Positions 41,754-50,132 are shown, numbered from the stretch's first letter. The stretch is DNA of 64,000 nt from Eubacterium limosum (GCF_000807675.2 NZ_CP019962.1:1984001-2048000), one strand, 5' to 3'. Notes: a model not told the origin generated them from the sequence alone. Numbers and translations are program-made.

Positions 41754-42483
41754 ACGGCGTTTCGCAGCCGCTGATGCTGGCATTCGGTGTGGCACAGGAT
41801 GTTTTGGGCTATGCCATGACCTATACCCGTTCGCCATTCCATTGCTGATTTCGCCAACGGAACCAGCAATATCATAAATCAGATGGCAGCCCGCACAGTG
41901 CTCAATACCATCCGGGCCCCCTGTTGATGTTTGGCTTTGGCATGAGCATTGCAGGGGCATCCATTGCCACTACATTTTCACAGATGGTTTCCTGCGCCTG
42001 TGCGCTCTGGTATACAACCCGTTTTAGAAACATCCGGTTTAACCGTTCCGATTTCAAGCTTCGAGAGGACCTATAAGCTGGCGATTCTCAGCGCCTCAGT
42101 GGTCTTGGTGGTGTCATTTTTGTGCTTTCAAATTTTTCCAAGACAGATTATCAGCATTTTTGGAACAGGGAGCGGGGTCTACTTTGAATTTACAGAGCTT
42201 TATTTTCGGATCTTTATGTTTGACACGCTGGTCAACAGCGTCCAGCCTGTTACTGGAAACTTTTTTATCGCTATTGGTAAGCCGGCTAAAGGAATTTTTA
42301 TTTCAATGACACGACAGATCATTTTCCTTCTGCCGCTGATCCTTTTGCTTCGGCATTAACGGCAGCATGTATGCGGGACCGATCGCCGATTTCGCAGCCT
42401 TCGCGGTTGCCATGATCATGGTTTTGGGTGAAATGCGGCGCATGAAAAGAATGCGCGACTCTTTGGAAAACGCCATCGAATAA
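41754..42483 (+). pseudogene. Degenerate MATE efflux transporter gene
   Basis: MATE-like segments appear in successive frames: LMLAFGVAQDVLGYAM near 41775, LLMFGFGMSIAGASIATTFSQMVS near 41930-42000, then LSASVVLVVSFLCFQIFPRQIISIFG and YFRIFMFDTLVNSVQPVTGNFF (42095-42350), and finally SMYAGPIADFAAFAVAMIM to a stop at 42481-42483. Frameshifts and an internal stop break it, and the first ~90 residues are gone. Removal of the 5' part joined the fragment directly behind the radical SAM stop codon. It is nonfunctional. Confidence 0.85.
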
Positions 42484-42494
42484 CGCTGAACAAC

Positions 42495-42519
42495 GGCCTG
42501 AATTTTCAGGCCCTTTTTT
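42495..42519 (+). terminator. Terminator after the MATE remnant
   Basis: GGCCTGAA (42495-42502) pairs with TTCAGGCC (42505-42512), then C and six T. Confidence 0.8.
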
Positions 42520-42588
42520 ATTTTTTGTTCTTTTTTTCAGCAGAAGATGTTAGAATGAAAAGACAATCATGGACAAAAGAGGAGCAAA

Positions 42589-43287
42589 ATGAAAAATAGA
42601 ATTATAATCATTGACGATGATCCTAAGCTTTGCGCCCTGCTCGAAAAATGCGTCACCTGCGATGGATTTGAAGCGGTCTGCGCCGGCGACGGCCATGAAG
42701 GGCTTGAAAAGCTGGAGGAGGGCAGCCCGGTACTCGTGGTGCTGGATGTAATGATGCCTGGTCTGGACGGATTCGAGGTGCTCAGGAAAATCCGTGAAAC
42801 CAGCGCGGTGCCAGTATTGATGCTGACAGCCCGGGACGATAATATCGACAAGGTATACGGGCTCCGGCTCGGGGCTGATGATTATCTCACAAAGCCCTTC
42901 GATATTAACGAGTTCAGCGCCAGGGTTCATTCGTTGGTGAGACGCTATACGATTCTTAACGGCAGCGAGGCGGAAAACAGCCAGCGGCTGAGCTTTAAAA
43001 ATCTTGAAATCGACCCGGACAGGCGGCTGGTTACAGTTTGCGGCAAAGGGATTGAGCTCCAGACAAAGGAGTTTGATATTTTATATTATTTGGCTAAAAA
43101 CAAAGGGCGCGCCCTGACTAAAAAGCAGATCTATGAGGAGGTCTGGCAGGAAGAATACCTGTATGATGACAGCAATATCATGGCGCATATCAGCAAAATA
43201 CGCCGACTTATTGAACCGGATTCCAAAAAGCCGATCTATATCCAGACCATCAAGGGCGTAGGCTACCGTTTTAACGCGGAGGTGTGA
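42589..43287 (+). CDS. OmpR/PhoB-type response regulator
   Basis: 232 residues, ATG after GAGGAG. The receiver domain has IDDDPK (8-13), phosphoacceptor Asp in LVVLDVMMPGLDG and the ADDYLTKPFD lysine; the C-terminal winged helix carries LQTKEFDILYYLAKNKGRALTKKQI and the wing IQTIKGVGYRF. It pairs with the kinase encoded immediately downstream and should bind the three 11-base repeats at 44221-44249 to drive the BcrA-type ABC genes. Confidence 0.9.
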   Translation: MKNRIIIIDDDPKLCALLEKCVTCDGFEAVCAGDGHEGLEKLEEGSPVLVVLDVMMPGLDGFEVLRKIRETSAVPVLMLTARDDNIDKVYGLRLGADDYLTKPFDINEFSARVHSLVRRYTILNGSEAENSQRLSFKNLEIDPDRRLVTVCGKGIELQTKEFDILYYLAKNKGRALTKKQIYEEVWQEEYLYDDSNIMAHISKIRRLIEPDSKKPIYIQTIKGVGYRFNAEV

Positions 43288-43289
43288 TC

Positions 43290-44213
43290 ATGAAAGGATT
43301 GGAAATGCTGCTGACAGCGCTTTTGTTCCTTGTCGGCGGTGCGATTCTTGTTTTGGCAGGAAAACTCTATCAGGCACGCAAAAGCGTCCGGGATATGAAT
43401 GAAGCACTCGAAGATATCCGAAACGGCAATCTGAACCGCCGTATTCTGGCAGCTCCGGATAACATTTTGGCGCCCTTTTTTTATAAAATCAACGATATTA
43501 TGGAGGGCTATCGCGATACAATCGCGGAGCTCAATGAACGCGATCAGGCCAACAGACAGATGATGACCAGTCTTTCTCACGACGTCCGGACGCCGCTCAC
43601 CACCCTTATCGGCTATCTGGACGCTGTCCACAGTCATCTGGTTGAGGGCGGGGAGCGGGAGGCGTATATTGAGACAGCCCGTGAAAAGGCCCACAGTCTC
43701 CAGATGTATGTGGATGATCTTTTTGAATGGTTTAAGCTGAACTCCAACGAGCGGGTTCTGGAAATCGCTCCGGTGAATGTGACGGAAATGACCCAGACCG
43801 TTCTGAGTGACTGGCTTCCGGTTTTTGAGCAAAATAAAATTGATTATGCTTTTTTTATCCCGGAAAAGTGCATCACCGTCTCTCTGGATACAGCGGCTTA
43901 CAGAAGGATTTTAAATAATCTGATACAAAACGTGGTGAGCCACAGCAGCGCTTCTGCGATTTCTGTTGGCGTAGAGGAAAAGAAGGACTGTGTGGAGATA
44001 TGGGTAAAGGATAACGGAAGGGGGATACCGGCGAGGGAACTAGACCATATTTTTGATCGTCTTTATAAATGTGATCCTGCCAGAATGGGCAAGGGCAGCG
44101 GCCTTGGGCTCTCCATTGTGGAGCAGCTGGTCCGGCTGCAGAATGGCGGCATCCGTGTGACGAGCGAAGTGGGAAAGGGGACGAGCTTTCTTCTGGATTT
44201 TAAGCCGGTTTGA
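43290..44213 (+). CDS. Sensor histidine kinase
   Basis: 307 residues. The ATG at 43290 is preferred over an in-frame GTG six bases earlier because GGAGGTG is centred before it. One N-terminal membrane span (about 5-23), a HAMP-like linker (KLYQARKSVRDMNEALEDIRNG), the phosphoacceptor motif SLSHDVRTPLTTLIGYLDAV, and ATP-binding boxes NLIQNVVSHSS, DNGRGIP and GKGSGLGLSIVEQL. Extracellular sensing residues are lacking, so it probably senses inside the membrane or through the ABC transporter next to it, as in lantibiotic-immunity systems. Confidence 0.9.
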   Translation: MKGLEMLLTALLFLVGGAILVLAGKLYQARKSVRDMNEALEDIRNGNLNRRILAAPDNILAPFFYKINDIMEGYRDTIAELNERDQANRQMMTSLSHDVRTPLTTLIGYLDAVHSHLVEGGEREAYIETAREKAHSLQMYVDDLFEWFKLNSNERVLEIAPVNVTEMTQTVLSDWLPVFEQNKIDYAFFIPEKCITVSLDTAAYRRILNNLIQNVVSHSSASAISVGVEEKKDCVEIWVKDNGRGIPARELDHIFDRLYKCDPARMGKGSGLGLSIVEQLVRLQNGGIRVTSEVGKGTSFLLDFKPV

Positions 44214-44220
44214 TGAAAGA

Positions 44221-44273
44221 CAAGGTTAAAGCAAGGTTGAGGCAAGGTTGGGGCAGGACACAGGTGGTATCAT
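44221..44273 (+). promoter_or_regulatory. Three 11-bp-spaced CAAGGTT repeats and promoter of the ABC operon
   Basis: CAAGGTT occurs at 44221, 44232 and 44243, an exact 11-base period, with CAGG at 44254 as a possible fourth remnant. The third copy overlaps the expected -35; TATCAT (44268-44273) is the -10. Tandem sites on one DNA face, ending at the -35, are the usual class II site for OmpR-type regulators. Confidence 0.8.
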
Positions 44274-44302
44274 AGCAGTATCAACAGAGGAGGATCTGAA
44301 CT

Positions 44303-45226
44303 ATGAAGGAAAAATATGTTATCGCTACAAAAAATCTGACAAAGGTTTATGGCGATCAAGTCAGTGTTTCGTCTCTTGATCTGCATGTGCGCAGAGGAAA
44401 GATATATGGCCTGCTGGGCCGCAACGGCGCAGGAAAAACCACCACCATGCGAATGCTCCTGGGATTAACCGAGCCCACCCAGGGCGCTATCCGTATCTTT
44501 GGGAAAGACCCGATTAAGGACGGTAAAACCCTGTATCCCAGGATTGGAAACCTGATCGAGTCACCAGGCTTTTATCCCAACCTGACTGGAACAGAAAATT
44601 TGAACATTTTTGCCACGCTTCGTGGCATTCCGAGAAAGGATGCAGTCCGGGAATCCCTTGAGCTTGTGGGGCTTCCATACAAAGACAAAAAGCTCTTTTC
44701 CAAGTATTCGCTGGGTATGAAACAGCGCCTGGCCATTGCCCTGGCCGTCATGCACGACCCCGAGCTTTTAATTCTGGATGAGCCCATCAATGGCCTGGAC
44801 CCCATCGGTATCGCAGAGATCCGTGATCTGCTCAAAGCATTTGCGAAAAAGGGAAAAACCATCCTGGTATCCAGCCACATTCTTTCAGAAATTGAGCTTC
44901 TGGCCGACGATGTGGGCATTATTGATAACGGTGTGCTTTTGGAGGAAGAGAGTATGTCTGTGCTCAGGGATAAAAACCAGATGTATATCCGTTTTGTTTT
45001 GTCCGATACGGCTAAAGCGGCGCGTATTCTGGAAAAGGTCTTTAAAACCAATGATTTCAGTATTGACGACGGACAGACACTGCGGCTGTTCGATACGACC
45101 TTTAGGGTCGGCACACTGACAAAATGTTTCGTGGAGAATGAGCTGACGGTGGACGACGCCCACATCTGTGAAGATACCCTGGAGGATTATTTCAAAAAGG
45201 TCACAGGGGGTGTCGGCATTGCTTAA
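44303..45226 (+). CDS. BcrA-type ABC transporter ATP-binding protein
   Basis: 307 residues, ATG after GAGG. Walker A GRNGAGKTTT, signature SLGMKQRLAIALAV, Walker B LLILDEPINGLD and the H-loop VSSHILSE are all present, followed by the ~90-residue C-terminal extension typical of BcrA/lantibiotic-immunity ATPases. It should energise export or expulsion of a membrane-active peptide with the two permeases downstream. The first permease starts inside its last codons. Confidence 0.9.
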   Translation: MKEKYVIATKNLTKVYGDQVSVSSLDLHVRRGKIYGLLGRNGAGKTTTMRMLLGLTEPTQGAIRIFGKDPIKDGKTLYPRIGNLIESPGFYPNLTGTENLNIFATLRGIPRKDAVRESLELVGLPYKDKKLFSKYSLGMKQRLAIALAVMHDPELLILDEPINGLDPIGIAEIRDLLKAFAKKGKTILVSSHILSEIELLADDVGIIDNGVLLEEESMSVLRDKNQMYIRFVLSDTAKAARILEKVFKTNDFSIDDGQTLRLFDTTFRVGTLTKCFVENELTVDDAHICEDTLEDYFKKVTGGVGIA

Positions 45227-46013
45227 GCTTGTACACTGTGAGTTTTTAAAACTGAAGCGCAAAAAATTTGTGCTTTTTATCATGCTGGCGGCTTGTATCA
45301 TGCCCATTCCGCTCACGGCCATTGTCCTGAAAACCGGCATCGGACAGAGTGCGGGTCAGCTTATGCCGCCTGAAGAAATGTACGACGGCCTGTTCGGTAT
45401 GATTGTGGGCTTTGGAAATTTTATCTCTATGCCCTGCATTATTGGGATCGTGGCAGCCATGCTGTTTTACATGGAAAGGGATAACGACACACTAAAAAAT
45501 TTGCGGACCATTCCCCTCAGCAGTAATCAGATTATTGCGGCCAAGATCATTACATTGTTTATATTAGGCATTTTCTATTCCGTTGCGCTCATGGCCTCAT
45601 CCATGGTGGGTGGACTGATCGGCGGCGGCATCAATGGGGTGGGCTATAAGCTGTGGATCAGCATTATGACTGGTATTCTCCTGACTGCCGGAACCCTGCC
45701 AGTGGTCATTGCCATCGTCTTTTTCAATCGGAGCTATATTTTTTCGATTCTTCTGTCCCTGGTTTACTCGGTGGGGGGCTTTGGCGTGGCGAGTACCAGC
45801 TTTACCAGCGGTAATATCACCAATCCGCTGCTTACCATTCTGCCTGTCCCGCTTATCTGGCGCTGGCAGAATATGGCGATTCAGGGTGATGCGGCCGCGG
45901 AAGCCGTTAAAAAAACAGCCGTATCCCTGCCAATGGCGGCCGGGATTGTCGGGTTGATCGCGGCGCTGTCTATTGCTGGTATTTTGTTTATCTACAGTAA
46001 ACGTGAAAGCTGA
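45219..46013 (+). CDS. ABC-2 type permease, first subunit
   Basis: 264 residues from a TTG at 45219, which has AGGGGGTG six bases upstream and overlaps the ATPase stop. An ATG-initiated version 17 codons longer would lie inside the ATPase gene. Six membrane segments are predicted, beginning with LKRKKFVLFIMLAACIMPIPLTAIV, and ERDNDTLKNLRTIPLSSNQIIAAKIITLFI is the cytoplasmic coupling segment of lantibiotic-immunity permeases (BcrB/EpiE-like). It is homologous to the second permease. Confidence 0.85.
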   Translation: MLKLVHCEFLKLKRKKFVLFIMLAACIMPIPLTAIVLKTGIGQSAGQLMPPEEMYDGLFGMIVGFGNFISMPCIIGIVAAMLFYMERDNDTLKNLRTIPLSSNQIIAAKIITLFILGIFYSVALMASSMVGGLIGGGINGVGYKLWISIMTGILLTAGTLPVVIAIVFFNRSYIFSILLSLVYSVGGFGVASTSFTSGNITNPLLTILPVPLIWRWQNMAIQGDAAAEAVKKTAVSLPMAAGIVGLIAALSIAGILFIYSKRES

Positions 46014-46021
46014 GGTGCACT

Positions 46022-46108
46022 GTGAAAAAGTTAAAGTGGATTTTGAGTATTGCGGCGGTTTTTAAACTTATCTATATTACCAGCGGGAGGGAAAAGAAAA
46101 ATGCTTAA
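46022..46108 (+). CDS. Possible small hydrophobic protein between the two permeases
   Basis: A GTG-initiated ORF of 28 codons with GAGGTG a few bases upstream encodes VKKLKWILSIAAVFKLIY followed by a basic tail, one predicted membrane helix. It overlaps the start of the second permease by eight bases. It could be a real small membrane protein or just a coupling ORF; its hydrophobic profile is the only support. Confidence 0.3.
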   Translation: MKKLKWILSIAAVFKLIYITSGREKKNA

Positions 46109-46901
46109 ACTGATCAAGACAGAAATATTCAAGCTCAAGCGCTATTCCATTGTATGGGTGGCGGCAGCCGCCATGCTCTGCGGGCCGCTGCTGTCCTGGT
46201 TTACCATCTCCATGGATACCAGCGGCAGCTATACGTTCACGGAATTTTCGGACAATACGATCTGGACAAATTTTGACGCGGTCAATCCTCTGGTTTTTAC
46301 GCTGCTGGCAGGCTACATCATTTCAAGAGAGTGGACAGATGATACCCTTAAAAACCTGCTGACCATACCCGTCCCTTTCAGTAAGCTGCTGACCGCTAAG
46401 CTTTTGGTTATCACGGCTCTGGTGGCGCTGTCGGGAGTCGGCAGTTTCCTGGCAACCATACTGTTTGCTGGAATATCAGGGCTGGAAGGCTTTACAGCAA
46501 ATCTGGCAGTTCAGTCGCTTGTGCAGATGGTGGTCATGAACCTGTGCGTGTATATTGCGGTACTGCCCATCATTGTTTTTACCAGTAAAAAGCCGGGCGG
46601 CTTTGTCGCGGGGGTGGGGTTTGCTTTCTTTTACGGGGTCTGCGGCGGTCTGGTGGCAGGCCACGGACTTGGAAATGTGTATCCGCTCACGGCTGGCTTT
46701 GCCCTTATCAATTACAGAATTGATCCAGGTGCTTTTTCAGAAGGCTTTACCTATAACTTGCCCCAATGCTGTACGGTGCTGGCGCTGACACTGCTTTTAT
46801 CCATTGTGATGGTGCTGAGAACCGATAAGCATGTGCAGAAAAACAGTCATTGGCAGAGGGCGGCGGTTGCGGCAGCCGGTTCAAAAAGTAAAAAGAGATG
46901 A
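46101..46901 (+). CDS. ABC-2 type permease, second subunit
   Basis: 266 residues from the ATG at 46101 (MLKLIKTEIF), which follows GGGAGGG. It parallels the first permease: LKLIKTEIFKLKRYSIVWVAAAAMLCGP at the start, SREWTDDTLKNLLTIPVPFSKLLTAKLLV as coupling segment, and six hydrophobic spans. ATPase and two such permeases form a complete lantibiotic- or bacitracin-type exporter, regulated by the upstream two-component system. The terminator overlaps the stop codon. Confidence 0.85.
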   Translation: MLKLIKTEIFKLKRYSIVWVAAAAMLCGPLLSWFTISMDTSGSYTFTEFSDNTIWTNFDAVNPLVFTLLAGYIISREWTDDTLKNLLTIPVPFSKLLTAKLLVITALVALSGVGSFLATILFAGISGLEGFTANLAVQSLVQMVVMNLCVYIAVLPIIVFTSKKPGGFVAGVGFAFFYGVCGGLVAGHGLGNVYPLTAGFALINYRIDPGAFSEGFTYNLPQCCTVLALTLLLSIVMVLRTDKHVQKNSHWQRAAVAAAGSKSKKR

Positions 46902-46929
46902 TACGGCGTTTTGCCGAATCATCTCTTTT
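46891..46929. terminator. Bidirectional terminator, GATGAT-CGGC hairpin family
   Basis: AAAAGAGATGAT (46891-46902) pairs with ATCATCTCTTTT (46918-46929), with an inner CGGC/GCCG. The same sequence type recurs at 7827, 27584, 59656 and elsewhere. Confidence 0.85.
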
Positions 46930-46930
46930 A

Positions 46931-47425
46931 TTATTTTCTGGTGATCTTTGTGCGGGACAGATTTTCACGAATGGTGCTGCGGGTTATTTCAAACTGCTCT
47001 TTTGGCAGAATATCCTCGATATAGGGGAGAGAAGGAGCATAAATAAAGGAGCCGCCCTTTTTAAGCGCTGTCAGAATAGATTTATAGCACTTTACCCATT
47101 CCAGGTCACTGCCGTCCTGTGCGGACATGGCAGCAGACATTTCTTTAATAAAGGCCAGGGGGGAGAGAATACTGCCCCAGTAGTCCTTACCGTAATCGAC
47201 GTGTAAAAAATCGGATGCGCGCGTAACATCTGTATCTTCGGCGCTGGGGTCAATGCCGCAGGCGCGGTGGCCCTGTGCGTTTAAAAAGAAAACGAGATTA
47301 CCTGTAGCGCCGGAGCCCACAACTAAAATGGGGTCTTCCAGCTTATCCATATCTAAATCCAGGAGTTCAATCTGAAAGCCCGCGGAGTATTCAGAGTTCA
47401 AATTAATGGTATTGTTGTTATCCAT
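46931..47425 (-). CDS. Small SAM-dependent methyltransferase-like protein
   Basis: 164 residues; the start at 47425 has AAGGAAAG upstream. ILVVGSGATGNLVFFLNAQGH followed by GIDPS matches the glycine-rich SAM-binding loop and acidic strand 2 of class I methyltransferases, but the protein is short and the C-terminal half is not recognisable beyond a further Rossmann-like strand (ALKKGGSFIYAPS). It could be a methyltransferase or an enzymatically inactive relative. No partner is visible. Confidence 0.55.
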   Translation of the reverse strand: MDNNNTINLNSEYSAGFQIELLDLDMDKLEDPILVVGSGATGNLVFFLNAQGHRACGIDPSAEDTDVTRASDFLHVDYGKDYWGSILSPLAFIKEMSAAMSAQDGSDLEWVKCYKSILTALKKGGSFIYAPSLPYIEDILPKEQFEITRSTIRENLSRTKITRK

Positions 47426-47572
47426 GATCTTTCCTTTCTGAAATTGATGATGCAAAACTTATACCCATTATAACGAATTTAGGACGGAATGCCCAGATAA
47501 AAATTAAATTTACCATTTGCGGTACAATTGGTGTATAATAGAGCCATTATCGAAAAAATAAAAGGAAGCAAA

Positions 47573-48079
47573 ATGAAAACATTATTTGAAAACACAACCA
47601 TTTACGGCAAAAAAATTTATCTTGAGGCACAGGGAAAATGGTATCAGAAAAACGCTCTGAAAAAACGCTGGTTCTATTTACTCATGGCTGCTTTTTGTTT
47701 TGTTTGCGCCTACTATTATCTGTCGAGAGCGTCATGGCCGGCAGGCGTGATATTTATAGTGATGGGAATACTGCTGGTGCTTGTCTATTTTCAGGGATAC
47801 CGCTTTTCGGCAGAGAGAGCCTACAATGAGCAAAAAGATATTTTTCCGGCCAGTGGCTTTAAATGGACTATCACCAAGGATAAGATGGTTTGGAAAACGG
47901 CTGAGGCAGAGCGGCCTGTTTTTTACAAACAGATTGAAAAAATCTATGAAACAGGGCATACCTTCGTGATCGTGGCTGGCGGAAAAATGCATATTCTTGA
48001 TAAGGATGGCTTTACGGCCGGCGGTGCAGCTGATTTCAAAAGCTTTTTAATGAAAAAATGCCCTCAGGCTTTTAAATAA
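47573..48079 (+). CDS. YcxB-like membrane protein
   Basis: 168 residues, ATG at 47573 after AAAGGAAG; TATAAT at 47534-47539 is its -10. Two adjacent membrane spans (about 32-50 and 56-73) precede a C-terminal domain of the YcxB type (GFKWTITKDKMVW, then FYKQIEKIYETGHTFVIVAGGKMHILDKDGF). Such proteins are common in Firmicutes; function unknown. Confidence 0.7.
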   Translation: MKTLFENTTIYGKKIYLEAQGKWYQKNALKKRWFYLLMAAFCFVCAYYYLSRASWPAGVIFIVMGILLVLVYFQGYRFSAERAYNEQKDIFPASGFKWTITKDKMVWKTAEAERPVFYKQIEKIYETGHTFVIVAGGKMHILDKDGFTAGGAADFKSFLMKKCPQAFK

Positions 48080-48144
48080 AGCTTGACCTTTACGCGGCGT
48101 TATCCCTTAAACTGTGATTAAGACACGAGAGGAGATGACGTTTT

Positions 48145-49056
48145 ATGAAAATCAATGCCATTTATTCTGGCAAAATTTATGAAAAGATGATGAACGCTTC
48201 TGCTGGAAAAAGAGATGACCTTTACCGTTATGAGATGATGAAGCCTTTTGAGTACAAGTGGGCATGTATCAATGTGCCGATTAAGGCTGCCCGGAAAGGC
48301 GGCTACGATGTGGTGATGGCCTCTGAAATGATGGGGCTTTTCCCACCAGAAAGGGTGGATCATTCACAGAAAGAAGCGGTGGAGTGGCTTAAAAAAGAAA
48401 GTCTTTGGTCTGCCAGCGAGGCGGCTATAAAGAAATCTTTGGATTGTTTTGTAAAGGCGGGTATCGAACTGCCGGTTCAGGAATACTTTTTTACCCTTCT
48501 TCTGGCCAATCCGGATAATCCATATACACAGATGAGTGAGGGTTACTGCGGGGACGGCGGCATTCCAGGCTATATTTTGGGCTCACTGGTGCCGAGTGAA
48601 GCGACGGTCGCCAGGATGCCTGCGGCCCTGGCCCATGAGTGCAATCATAATGTGCGGTTTCAATTCCAGAAATGGCGGACGGATATTACGCTGGCCGAAA
48701 TGATGGTAAGTGAGGGGCTGGCCGAAAATTTTGCCGCGGCTCTCTACGGGGAGAAAGCCGTTGGTCCGTGGGTAACTAAAACAGATGCGTCAGTTTTGGA
48801 AGCGGTTATAAAACCAAGGATTGTTGAAGTTTTTGATGTAACCGGCTTTGATGGCATCACGCCCTGGCTCTACGGCGACGAGATAGCAGAGATACAGCAT
48901 TTCTTCCCGGTGGGGATGCCTTATTGCGCAGGGTATGCCTGCGGTTATCATATGATCCGCCATTATCTCAAAAAAACAGGCGTCCCTATTGTGGAAGCAA
49001 CCCTGAAACCAGCCGCTGAGATTATGGCAGAATGTTCGGATTTTTGGGGGCATTGA
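48145..49056 (+). CDS. DUF2268 putative zinc metalloprotease
   Basis: 303 residues, ATG after GAGGAG. The zinc-binding motif HECNH (within ALAHECNHNVRF) has the HExxH pattern, and the MVSEGLAENFAAALYG segment ~30 residues later supplies the third zinc ligand (Glu), as in DUF2268 and related gluzincins. No signal peptide. Family members have been described as predicted Zn-dependent proteases; substrates unknown. Monocistronic, ending at a terminator. Confidence 0.85.
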   Translation: MKINAIYSGKIYEKMMNASAGKRDDLYRYEMMKPFEYKWACINVPIKAARKGGYDVVMASEMMGLFPPERVDHSQKEAVEWLKKESLWSASEAAIKKSLDCFVKAGIELPVQEYFFTLLLANPDNPYTQMSEGYCGDGGIPGYILGSLVPSEATVARMPAALAHECNHNVRFQFQKWRTDITLAEMMVSEGLAENFAAALYGEKAVGPWVTKTDASVLEAVIKPRIVEVFDVTGFDGITPWLYGDEIAEIQHFFPVGMPYCAGYACGYHMIRHYLKKTGVPIVEATLKPAAEIMAECSDFWGH

Positions 49057-49108
49057 CAGGGAAGCCTGGCCTTTCTATGATAAAAGCAGAAAAATAAGAG
49101 TGATGTAA

Positions 49109-49140
49109 GGCCGTGGACATTATCTGTCCGCGGTCTTTTT
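49109..49140 (+). terminator. Rho-independent terminator after the protease gene
   Basis: GGCCG-T-GGACA (49109-49119) pairs with TGTCC-G-CGGTC (49125-49135), with one G-T pair, followed by TTTTT. Confidence 0.8.
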
Positions 49141-49213
49141 AATGGTTTAAAACAGAGTCCGGGGATGAGAGATGCTCTGCCGCCGTTAATTTCATCGGCT
49201 TTGGGCATTGTTT

Positions 49214-49276
49214 ACTGCAAAAAAGGCAAATTGCAGTGAAATATGACAAAACCTGTCAGTGTTTATAGGGTATAAT
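49214..49276 (+). promoter_or_regulatory. Promoter with TGACA-N5-TGTCA element, copy 2
   Basis: TGACAAAACCTGTCA (49244-49258), 12 bases, TATAAT (49271-49276), nearly identical to 40808-40840 in sequence and spacing. An extra inverted repeat, ACTGCAA (49214-49220)/TTGCAGT (49231-49237), lies just upstream and is specific to this copy. Confidence 0.7.
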
Positions 49277-49298
49277 ACAGGAAAAGAGGAGGTACATT

Positions 49299-50132
49299 AT
49301 GCTGGAATTACCAGAAAGCTATACCATAGCTGGACAATTAGACGAGATCGTTAAAGGAAAACAGATTGAGCAGGTGGTTGCGGGAGCATCACTACATAAA
49401 TTTGCCTTTTTTAATGGCGAGCCGGAAGCCTGCCGCGAGATACTTCTGGGGATGAGAGTAGACAGGGCCACGTCGTACGGCGGCTATGTTGAAATTGAAT
49501 TTGGGGATAAGCGGCTTTTGCTGGGGGACGGTGTCAATATACGCTATCTGGAGGCAAAGGAAAAAAAGCCTAAGAAGCATCAGTTGCTGCTGACCTTTGA
49601 GGATGAGAGCGCCCTGGTCTTTTCAGTGGCGATGTACGGGGCAATCTGGGCATATGCAGAGGGAGAAAATGACAATTATTATCATCGGGTTGCCAGAGAA
49701 AAGCCATCGCCCCTAAGCGGAGAATTTGACCGGGAATGGTTTGATGGCATTGTGGCTGCGGCTAAGAAGAATACCAGCGCAAAGGCTCTTCTGGCGACGG
49801 AACAGCGGATTCCAGGCCTGGGCAATGGCTGCCTGCAGGATATTCTTTTTAACGCTCGAGTGAACCCCAGAACAAAGCTGGAATATCTGACGGAGGAAGA
49901 GCTCAGCCGCCTGTTTGATTCCGTTAAGGGTACCCTGCATCAGATGACTGTAAAAGGAGGCCGGGATACCGAGAAAGATATTTTTGGCATGAAGGGCGGC
50001 TATAAAAGCATTTTATCCAAAAATACTTATAAAACGCCCTGTCCGGTCTGCGGTGGTGCCATTATCAAGGAAGCCTATCTGGGCGGCAGTGTTTATTATT
50101 GTCCAAACTGCCAGCCCAATAAAAAAGATTAA
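49299..50132 (+). CDS. Fpg/Nei-family DNA glycosylase-like protein with altered position 2
   Basis: 277 residues, ATG after GAGGAGG. The full fold is there: N-terminal beta sandwich, helix-two-turn-helix (ATEQRIPGLGNGCLQDILFNARVNP) and a C-terminal four-cysteine zinc finger (PCPVCGG and YYCPNCQ). It begins MLELPE where Fpg/Nei enzymes have MPELPE: the nucleophilic Pro2 is Leu, while Glu3, Pro5 and Glu6 are kept. Loss of Pro2 should remove the Schiff-base lyase chemistry, so it may be a lesion-binding or mono-functional protein. A Firmicute subfamily shares this start. The 3' end abuts the transglutaminase remnant. Confidence 0.85.
   Translation: MLELPESYTIAGQLDEIVKGKQIEQVVAGASLHKFAFFNGEPEACREILLGMRVDRATSYGGYVEIEFGDKRLLLGDGVNIRYLEAKEKKPKKHQLLLTFEDESALVFSVAMYGAIWAYAEGENDNYYHRVAREKPSPLSGEFDREWFDGIVAAAKKNTSAKALLATEQRIPGLGNGCLQDILFNARVNPRTKLEYLTEEELSRLFDSVKGTLHQMTVKGGRDTEKDIFGMKGGYKSILSKNTYKTPCPVCGGAIIKEAYLGGSVYYCPNCQPNKKD

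Noticed and set aside
41949-42359. 136-codon ORF as an intact gene
   Set aside because: Only its second half is MATE-like and the fragment continues in other frames on both sides; it is part of a pseudogene.
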